From Eleusine coracana subsp. coracana (Eukaryota; Streptophyta; Magnoliopsida; Poales; Poaceae): a DNA stretch of 64,000 nucleotides. Positions 56,105 to 64,000 of the stretch are shown here, in pieces; the stretch's first letter is position 1, and each line of letters starts with the position of its first letter. The notes below the pieces were generated by a model, which had not been told where the DNA came from, did not search any database, and saw nothing but the letters and a program-made list of their open reading frames with translations. The position numbers and the translations under genes were made by a program. The stretch is from contig CM064433.1 in assembly GCA_032690845.1 (NCBI GenBank), positions 38,066,658 to 38,130,657 of the forward strand, in the 5' to 3' direction.

Positions 56105-56460
56105 TCCAATATATGAATCATACTTACTTTAGATTTTACTAAAATTATTTTTTAGTTAAAATTATAAATTCTAAACACACAAATTACTTAATCTTTTTAT
56201 AGCTCTTCTCTGAACTTCTCAAATTTCTTTACTAACATGCAGTTGTGTAGAATAGATTATTTTTCTATTGATCATTAGCTTGTATGTACATAATATGTCA
56301 CCAAAGCCCATATTTTGAAACTGCCATAGGGACACGTGATTACAAAATGCAACACAGGATCATAATTTGTGATTGTCAAGTAACAACTTGCGTTGGTCTA
56401 TATGTGTTGCTCAAAGGAACATGATGTGTGACATGATGTCTCTGCTCTAATGCTAAGACC
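56105..56460. other. Possible Helitron interior, unassigned
   Basis: AT-rich, no open frame of interest. It probably belongs to the minus-strand Helitron whose 3' end is at 56038. Confidence 0.35.
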
Positions 56461-56463
56461 TAC

Positions 56464-57166
56464 GGCATCCAATGCCAAAGCTAGTTAGCAACCAAGGTTT
56501 TGGACGTGGACTTCAATGAATCAGAATGATTTTTTCGACCGATACATCCCAAGAGCATAGGCTTCAGCGCTTGTATTTGTGGAAGCCCACACCAGCGCAT
56601 CCCATGGTCATTGTTCTTTCGATTCATGCTGATAATGTCCAGTTTGCATAGTCCCTTCAGGAGGAGTTTTACTATTGAGGGTACTTTCATAAAAAATGAT
56701 TTTATGTTGATTTTACCATAAAAATATAACCTTACTGAATCATTAAAACGCCCGTTGATCTTTTTCAAAAATAAAATATTGATTATTAATTATATTACTA
56801 ATTTAGTTTAAGTTATAACAACATAGAATAGTTATTATAGATCTAGCACTTTTACTTTTTTAGATATTACCCTCAAATTGATAAACTACTGGCTAGTAGT
56901 TGTGCTTTTGTACTATCGAATTAAACCATTGGATCAAACTACTGGCTAGTAGTTTGTCAAAACTACTTGCTAGTATTTTGAACAGTAAAACTCCTCTTCA
57001 GGCGCATCATATTAAATAACCTTGCTCTCTTTGTTGGCTGCCATAATGTCTGGTTGGTGAAACATTGCCGCTGCCCTGACCTCCCAAACAGCCTTGGCTT
57101 CATGGCCGCCCTGACTATCAACAATAGGATCTCCTTGGTACTACCAATGTCTTGGAAAGTCATCAA
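56464..57166 (-). pseudogene. Unidentified ORF split by a MITE
   Basis: With the MITE at 56661-56996 and one copy of its target duplication removed, the minus-strand frame is open across the junction for over 110 codons (QTLWQPTKRARLFNMMRLK on one side, GLCKLDIISMNRKNNDHGMR on the other). No domain is recognised, and the reading may be fortuitous or part of a decayed element. It is listed because the frame is preserved across the insertion. Confidence 0.3.
56661..56996. mobile_element. MITE, 336 bp
   Basis: Terminal inverted repeat GAGGAGTTTTACTATT, with AACAGTAAAACTCCTC at the other end. Perfect target duplication TTCAG at 56656-56660 and 56997-57001. The interior has further repeats of ACTAGCTACTAGC type (CTGGCTAGTAGTT twice near 56890 and 56942). 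No coding capacity. Confidence 0.85.
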
Positions 57167-57169
57167 ACG

Positions 57170-59463
57170 ACTTTATCTATGCAAATGACATCGACAACAT
57201 TTTAGTTTTGATTCACAGTAGGAGGGTCTGTGTTTCTATGTTTTGTATCTTCGGCATAAGGGACTCGGTGCTTATGTGAATAGCATGTGAAAACCTCAAA
57301 AGGAACCTACAATTAGTAAATATAAGATTCTTCTAAATTTTACAATGTTACCATGCTACAGAATTTGCATGGAACAAAAGTTTAATCCCATATTTCTTCC
57401 ATAGGTTGCAAGCTCAATTGAAGTTTTGGTTCCTAATTATTAGTGTGCTTTTCTGAAATGTTATTAATGTGAGAACTTTGCCTGGGTGTTTGCAAACACC
57501 GAATTCTATAATTGCAAGCCTCTTATATATTGGGTTATTTTGCGGGCAACTAATTACGCTGCATATTGTATTAGTTACATATTCCTTACATCACTTTCCA
57601 TATACTGATTTAATTAAATCGTGCATGTTTAATTGTACTGTTTATCCTCAATGTACTATTGAACTTCCTTTGACACATCTAGTAGAATTTATCCACAGGC
57701 AATAGTTAGCGGACTTCCTAGTGTGGTTCATAAGTTGGTTGACCTAATAATCTCAGTATTTATAAATAAAATCTGATTATTCCTAATGGAGGTGATGATA
57801 GATGACATACCCATGGGTTCATACCTTGTTCATGTTTCCGTCTCTGGGCCATTATGAACTCCAGCAGATGGTGCCATTCCATCGACTTAGAATCTTAGAC
57901 TGCTGTAGATCCATTATGGACTCCAACCGATGGTGCTATCCCATTGTCATAAACTGCAGCAGATCGGGTGGCACATGGAAATCAGAACCCGGTACACCAC
58001 CGTTGTTTCTGATGCTAAGGGAGCTGGGGACGATGGAACCACCAAGCACTATCGTCTTGGTGTCACGGCCTGACCCTTGGCTGGGGGTCCATCCCTGTTG
58101 CGTGAAACACATCATGTCAAGGCAACAAAAGATGCCAGCCTCGCCGCTGGATGCTCCTGCATCATGCAGAACTAATCGCGACGGCCACGCAAGAACGATG
58201 ACCACTGGACGGAACGGAACGCCTGGCCGGCCGGAGAGCCTGGAACCCTTTCCGATCTTTGTCATACCATGGCGTCGAAGAGGTACCAATGCTCGTGTTG
58301 TCCGAAAACCCATCCATGGACATGGAGACGGCGCTGGAGACCGACCATGGATGTAGCGGCAGGGCTTTGAGTCTAGGATTTTTCTGATCGATCAAAACAG
58401 CTAATATATGTTGCCTAATTCTAATTATGTATGTTTCCTTGCTGCTTGGTTCGGACTCTGCCAACACATGTTTCTATAGAATCATATCTTAGGATTGTGT
58501 TGTGCGCTTTCTTTTGGTTTGGAATCTATGGTTACGGTTTGTTGATCATCCAAATCAACGATCAGATGTTTTGCTTTATTATGAGAATTTCTAGGATTTT
58601 CATAGGATTAATATGGAGGCCTCAAAAGGAGCCTCCAATTAGTAAATATAATATTTCAGCAAACATGTGCACATGACATTGATTTTCTTCTTTTCTCTGG
58701 AATGAGAAACTAGTTCCTAGAGAATAATATGCATTTTAATTGATAGATTTCTAATGATGGAAACATTTTCTATGCTCTGCACCTCCAAAGGGATACCCTA
58801 AGCTGATCAACTACATGAAGATCAAGGAAGCTCAATCCTAAAAGTATCAAGTTTCAACAGAATGCAGAGACTAAATAGAGAGAGAGGAAACAAAAACCAA
58901 GACTACACCTTCACTATATATTTCTAAATTTCCGAGCGAAGAGAGATAAAAGAAAAGATTAAACCTTCATTATATATTTCTAAATTTCCGAGCGAACGTT
59001 TTCAACGGCCTCTTCGATTGACATGTCCATCGGATTTGTTAAAAAATATTTGTATCCTTTCACTAGCATTTTATAAACTAGACATGTAATGGGTAGATCC
59101 TCACCACAACTCACCATCTTTAAAGTCCATACCGGTATTACTCTTCAAGCCACAAGACGTGGCCCATAGTTGATCCATTTAGTTCTCAATTTACATGTGA
59201 CTAACCCCATTGCTGCATAATTTTCTTACATCAATGTAACAAAAAACACGTGGGCTTTATCTATAAAGGATCCCTTCATTCTTCCTTCTTGCCTGTGATT
59301 CTACAATTTTCAAGACAGGTTGAATTTAATTTCAAGTTGCACAAGAGAGAACATTAGCATCGTGAGCCTTGTAATGGGAATGGAAGGCATTGGAATGACT
59401 CATCTTTGAAGGTGCAGTTGAGTAGAACACCATAGCTGGTTGTCACTTAGAACACCACAGCTG
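57170..59463. other. Unassigned region with a 184-codon open frame
   Basis: The plus-strand frame at 57802-58356 has no recognised domain. It contains an internal repeat (CCATTATGAACTCCAGCAGA near 57848 and CCATTATGGACTCCAACCGA near 57912). A 53-bp imperfect tandem repeat with ATATATTTCTAAATTTCCGA lies at about 58910-59000. CCTCAAAAGGA with TTAGTAAATATAA occurs at about 57295 and 58620. No gene is claimed. Confidence 0.35.
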
Positions 59464-59925
59464 GTTGTCGCTTGTCCAGTGGGGGGTAATCCACCCCGCA
59501 ACTAGAATTTTCTTCTTTGCTGTGACATTGACCTAGTGGTGGTTGACTTACCCGCTACTGCAGGCCATCTTGCACCGCCAGAGAAGGCTTTATTTATAGT
59601 AGTGTGAACAACATACACCTATGAATTGTAATTCATCTACCTCATAAGCCACACTCACTGTACTAACTTTACTCCTTGAAAACTACGTGCTACACTTTTT
59701 TCTTGCAACCACCTATATCATGCTCAATTCTTCAATCCTCATTCTTGTGATACTACATTAGCACAACTCTTAGTGTTGTATACACGTACTAGTGCTCTGT
59801 TTTGACAAGCTCCAATGGCAATTTGGCATGTATATATAGAACGGGAACAACAAGGACTAATCGAGAGTGGAAGGCATCGGGATGAAACCTCTAATGGGAG
59901 CCACATGACGCTGTGCTTTGACGGT
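59464..59925. repeat. Segmental duplication, copy B (MITE-free)
   Basis: Matches copy A at 54366-55331 with the MITE removed. It is the insertion-free reference for that MITE. Just upstream, CACCATAGCTGGTTGTC and CACCACAGCTGGTTGTC form a short tandem pair (59430-59470). Confidence 0.85.
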
Positions 59926-60870
59926 GTATCATGGACCCTCCTGGCAGTCTATCCCGTCTCCTTTGTCTCTCTTACCTCTATTTTCTCTCTCGCGCTAGCG
60001 AGCATGCGTACAAACCAGGAGACATGCGGCCAGCAAGCCCCAGCCTAGCCGAACAGACATGCATCATCTCTCTGTTATCTTTGTCTCCAACTTTTCCCCA
60101 CCCAGCGAGTAGCGCTCAGCCAGCAGTGTTGTGCTTCACCTGGTCATCTGGATCCTGAGCTGCTCCAGCCTCAAGAGCGAGTAGCGCTCAGCCTAGCTTT
60201 GGCGGTATCTCCTCGAGCTGCTCCAGCCTCAAGAGCTTGTGTGCCGTTCTCTTCTTCAAGCACCAGCAGCCAAGCGAACATCCAATCCTCGATTCAATCG
60301 AATCACTTGGTGAGCCATCCAATGTTTATGCTCATAGACATCTGCCCAGCTAGCTGAAGCACTTCTCCTATTTCTCAATCATGATGAATTCCTGTCCAGC
60401 ATAGCCGCCGTGTCGTTTCCCTCCCCGCAGGTCGTCGTCGCCGTTCGTCGCAGTGAAGGAACTGCTACTGTTGCAGTGTTGCCGCTGGCTGGTGAGCATC
60501 CTGCATTGTGTCAGCGTGCTTGCTGCCTGTTTTTCTTTTTGGGTTGACCAATCCCTGGGATCTTGTGCTACTGTTGCCGTATTGTGACTGCAGAGCACTC
60601 TGCGCTATGGTGATCTAGTGCGTGTGTGAGCAGCAAGAAGGAAAGCTAACTACCCAAACCCAGCCTTGCGTTAAGTAGTACTTGTCCATCTCTGAACTTT
60701 GCAAATTCACCCAAAAATAATTGAGATGACACCAAATCCATTAGATTTGTCTAATGATAAAGTATTTCATAAAAATACTGTCTGACCTGAACTTATCTCT
60801 GAAAAATTGTTTATTTTCCTAATCGTTATAAAGCTTAACTAGTCGACTTACCCGCGCGACAAACATGATA
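59926..60870. other. Unassigned GC-richer segment
   Basis: Short direct repeats GAGCTGCTCCAGCCTCAAGAG (about 60158 and 60215) and CGAGTAGCGCTCAGCC (about 60105 and 60178) suggest a decayed tandem array. Possible exon-like pieces with GT and AG borders were seen near 60370-60490, but no protein is recognised. Confidence 0.35.
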
Positions 60871-62684
60871 TCTATTTAATAATAAAAGGAGATAAACTCT
60901 TCACCATGATGTCTAGAAAAAAGGAGAAATAGTATAAAAATTCTAACAATAAAGCAAAACATCTGGCCGTTAATCTCCCTTCCACGTGATTCCACAATTA
61001 CATCTAATCCTTCATATTCTTTCGTCACCTAACAAATCCCCCACCACAGTATCATCGATCCTCGTGAAGTTTGTTACATTACGATTGAATCATTGATAGA
61101 TGCATACATGAGATCTCTTCCGATATCCTCGGCGCAAAGGAGTCTCGCCGTTGGAAAACGTTTTCGATCAGCCCCGTAAGATCGCTCATACATAACCGCC
61201 GGCGACACGCCATAGGCGAGCCCCACCCTGGGCAGTGCTAGACCACAGGGCATCAGGAGCTACTTAGGCATGAAGATCAAGGCCAGTGTAATCCGGTGCG
61301 AAAACCTCACTCACAAAACGAGGGGGCATAGGTTATTGATGCTGGACGAGGCCAGGTGAGGAGTCCCATCTCGTATTCTGGATGCATAGCTGATTCTAGC
61401 GACATTACAACCTATATGCCTGTAGCAACGTCACAATGTCAATGTTTATTGTACTTGATAGGCGCCGTTCTTCCTGGGCTATGGCTTGATCGGGTAGATC
61501 GCCAGCCTCGGCTTCTGAAGATTAGCCGCAATGCTTTACTATAATGACCGCCGGATGTTCGTCGATTCTCGGTCCTTACAATACAGAGTATGTGGCCGTC
61601 TGAATGTACTGCTATGTACTCGTACTTCTAAATACATATCCATGGAATCGGTAAAATAAATTATTCTCCGTACATGCACAATGGTTGTTCTCGGCATTAG
61701 GTCCATTGAGAAACGTCCATGTACTGCTAACGTTATTCCTTAAATGCCTACATCAGTACCTATTGTATTGAGCTACTTAATTTTTTTTTCTAGAAACTGA
61801 AATACATATGCTTTTTTACAGGTTGATGCGATATGAAGAAGTATGGGCCATGTCTATGCGTGCATGATGCATGTCCACAAAATATGTAGTTCTGAAAGTG
61901 TACAAATATTAGAGAATGAATCCGTTGACCAGGTAAGCTGAAGGAATATTTCCTATTTAAGGTCTGTGTATTACTCTGGATTAAAAAAAAAGCTGTACTC
62001 GAGTGTGTAGGCTCTCGCACTGCACGGGGTCTGAGGGAAGGGTGTTAGCGGACAGCCTTTCCCGCACATTGTGCAATGTGCAGAGGCTGGGGCTCGAACC
62101 CTGGACCTTCCGGTCACAGGCGGTAAAATTCTACCGCTGCACCAGGGTTGCTCTTCAAGAATAACTCTTTTTAGTTTGCATCGGTAATTTGTTTGGTTGA
62201 TTTTATATTTTTGGACTTAGCTCTTATTATTACTTATTGGAGCAATAAAATGACTAACGATTCAGAGGCTCAAGATCAGTCCTCTCTTATAATAGAAAAA
62301 ATGATTAACAACAACAAAATTAATCAGTAGGAAATCTGAAAAAAAGAATCAACCAGCGAGCTTGATTTTTAATCATAACATATACAGAGGGTAGACACAC
62401 ACCGTACCCTAAAATCAGATTCATGTGCCAAACATATTTCTTAAAAAAACATAGCACATGCGAACAGACTGCTAACAGGATGAATTTATTTAAGGAAAAA
62501 TAAAGAATATGGGATCTATCAAATGTCCATCAGGAGCATTTTCTTGAGTTGGAAAATGAAATATAGAATTTTAAATATAGGAAAAAAATCACATTGGTTA
62601 GCCATGGCCGTAAGTAACATTTTAAAATAAACTCTTAATTGAGAAAATGTCTGGCCCGCACAATTGCGCGGGTTATCTGACTAG
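60871..62684 (+). mobile_element. Non-autonomous Helitron, 1814 bp
   Basis: 5' end TCTATTTAATAATAAAAGG preceded by A. 3' end CTAG (62681-62684) followed by T. The 3' hairpin CCCGC-ACAATTGC-GCGGG is at 62655-62672. Both ends match the larger Helitron at 6636-14875, so they belong to one family. The interior has no Rep, helicase or RPA sequence. It contains an Au-like SINE. Confidence 0.85.
61981..62155 (-). mobile_element. tRNA-derived SINE (Au-like) inside the Helitron
   Basis: On the minus strand the head reads CCTGGTGCAGCGGTAGAATT, followed by GGTTCGAGCCC. These fit RNA polymerase III A- and B-box positions of a tRNA-related promoter. The body ends TGCGAGAGCC, with a T run at 61982-61991 seen as A on the plus strand. 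T-rich ends and GCGAGAGCC are features I associate with the Au SINE of grasses. Confidence 0.7.
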
Positions 62685-62958
62685 TTTAATTATAAAGGTA
62701 TATAAAATAATATTTTTTCAATTTGTTTATACTTAGTTTGACCAATAATTGATGTTCCAACTTGCGATAAAGTTATGTTACAACCATGTGGAATGTTATG
62801 AAAGTTCTAATATTTCCACACTATCTTGAGCTCAGACATTTATTGCCAATACATGTGCAACAATATAGTAGATTATTCAACTATTTATACCATGATATGA
62901 TACCAATACTGTATGGCCCCGCTATTGATTGAACTCACCATTCTTGGTTGCATTCATC
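62685..62958. other. Unassigned AT-rich spacer
   Basis: Nothing recognised between the Helitron end and the hAT-like element. CATTCATC at 62951-62958 is the left flanking repeat of the latter. Confidence 0.4.
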
Positions 62959-63503
62959 TAGGGGTGGCAATGGGTACATTACCCACTGGGGATAGGGTAA
63001 CGTAACCATCCCCGTATGAAAAAGAGTCACCCATGATCCACAACCATACCCACGTCGGGTCTCAAATTTTCTCCATACCCATACCCATTTGGGTATGGGT
63101 ACCTATTGGGTCACCCATACCCATTAATAAGAAAGTATAAAAAGTTTTCATTTGATAATATAGTTCACATTTAGTTCATATAATGACAATTTTTTTTCAA
63201 CAAATATAAAGACAATTTTTTTGCAACTTTTATATTAAATAAGAGTTTCTAATATGATGTAGCTACTATAAATAACTCACTATGACCATTGCATCCTAAA
63301 AATTAGTTAAAATCAACATATTAATTGAATTTATGGGACCCATGGGTAAATGAGTATGAGTTATAAGAGAATGGACTCATACCGGTTACTCAATGGGTTG
63401 TAAAAATGACCCATTAACGAACCCATGGAGAGAGAAAGAACCCCAGAACCGCACCCTAATAGAGGAAAAATCCATCAGGTATCGGGTGATGGGTACCCAT
63501 TAC
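62959..63503. mobile_element. hAT-like MITE with an eroded right end
   Basis: The left end TAGGGGTGGCAATGGGTACA and the reverse complement of the right end GGTAATGGGTACCCATCACC share a GGYAATGGGTA core. Many ACCCAT and ATGGGT motifs lie in the subterminal regions. An 8-bp direct repeat CATTCATC flanks it (62951-62958 and 63504-63511), the length expected for hAT. The right terminus lacks the outermost TAGGGGTG bases. Confidence 0.6.
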
Positions 63504-63511
63504 CATTCATC

Positions 63512-64000
63512 ATTGACACATACAGCACACCTACTTCACCCACTTTGAAACTAATGTTAGCGCCCTTACAATTTTTTTTCTACACACTATCATGTAGAGT
63601 GCAACGTCAAATAACACCAATCCTACAACTCGTGGATGTGACTTTGCTGTTTGTGAGCGGTCGCTAGACTGTGCTGCAGTGGTGACATCTATTGGATAGG
63701 ATCATGCATCATGCTTGTCCCTGGACTCTGCTTCATTGACATGTATCATGTTTACTTCAACACGTCGAGATCCAACTTCATGTCCATCAAGACTGCCACA
63801 TCGTTCAATTTCTATATGTAGATGATGGCATCTGTTGTTTTTTTATTCTTCTTTCTCATCATTTTCTATGCAAGGATGTTATGACGAGAGTATGGACTAA
63901 TCCTGAAAGGGCTTAGAGTTGTATTTCTAGATGTATGTGAGTGCATGCGTTGTTTTTGTTTTATTCTTTTTTCCCATTGTGAGAAGCTGCTGAGCTTGCA
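63512..64000. other. Unassigned region at window end
   Basis: No coding region or repeat boundary recognised. Confidence 0.35.

Noticed and set aside
57802..58356. 184-codon open frame as a host gene
   Set aside because: No recognisable domain, no paralogue, an internal DNA repeat and open frames on the opposite strand at the same place.
60839..60866. Second minus-strand Helitron terminus (CTAGTCGACTTACCCGCGCG)
   Set aside because: CTAG and a CCCGCGCG stretch are present, but no proper hairpin is formed. It adjoins the 5' end of another Helitron and may be plain flank.
62040..62155. A tRNA gene on the minus strand
   Set aside because: A- and B-box-like sequences are present, but the cloverleaf is not complete and a SINE body with terminal T run follows.
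1..64000. CRISPR arrays, operons, phage or other prokaryotic systems
   Set aside because: No regularly spaced direct repeats of CRISPR type or clustered bacterial genes. All recognisable features are plant nuclear.

Overview
This window is intergenic-rich plant nuclear DNA, almost certainly from a grass. Evidence: plant-type G-lectin (S-domain) receptor kinases, spliced genes with plant-like GT-AG introns, Helitrons ending in CTAG|T, a CACTA element, an Au-like SINE, a chromovirus with a tRNA-Met primer site, and an Athila-type element with a tRNA-Asp primer site. The mixture suggests an Andropogoneae genome such as sorghum. That species-level guess is inference. There is no bacterial or organellar gene organisation.

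Host genes: only one intact protein-coding gene is well supported, an intronless 823-residue G-type lectin S-receptor-like Ser/Thr kinase at 25716-28187. A tandem paralogue at 3993-6429 is a pseudogene, with a +1 frameshift, an in-frame TAA and an activation-loop deletion. The duplicated unit includes promoter and 3' flanking sequence, so each copy serves as an insertion-free reference for transposons in the other.

Layout: 1-3900 is kinase-1 upstream sequence with MITE-like pieces and two tiny retroposition scars. 3993-6429 is the kinase pseudogene. 6636-14875 is a Helitron carrying RPA-like and Rep-like exons, interrupted by a 3.9-kb solo LTR (9748-13652, TSD GTATA). 14876-18297 is the displaced 3' flank of kinase 1 followed by unassigned DNA. 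18298-19549 is a CACTA element (TSD AGA). 20561-22930 holds two 5'-truncated LINE fragments. 24700-28650 is kinase 2 with its flanks. 30121-53997 is a degenerate Ty3/gypsy chromovirus (TSD AGGTG) with long LTRs, a pre-gag ORF, gag, protease, RT, RNase H, integrase and chromodomain. An Athila-like element (38315-48356, TSD GTTGC), in the opposite orientation and lacking pol, is inserted inside its reverse transcriptase. 54170-64000 is a mosaic of a partial segmental duplication, three MITEs, Helitron termini and a SINE.

Relative order of events: the kinase unit duplicated first. A Helitron then entered copy 1, and a solo-LTR family member entered that Helitron. Separately, the chromovirus inserted downstream of kinase 2, and the Athila-like element later inserted into it. 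The chromovirus has decayed mainly by C-to-T/G-to-A changes, as expected from methylated, silenced DNA.

The least explained structures are: (i) about 25-30 degenerate copies of a 16-bp perfect palindrome (TGCGCCGATCGGCGCA) spread through the Athila-like element; (ii) three ultra-short retroposition stubs of 16-25 nt, each flanked by 15-17-bp target duplications; and (iii) six CAG-to-TAG amber changes in the pre-gag ORF with no other stop type.
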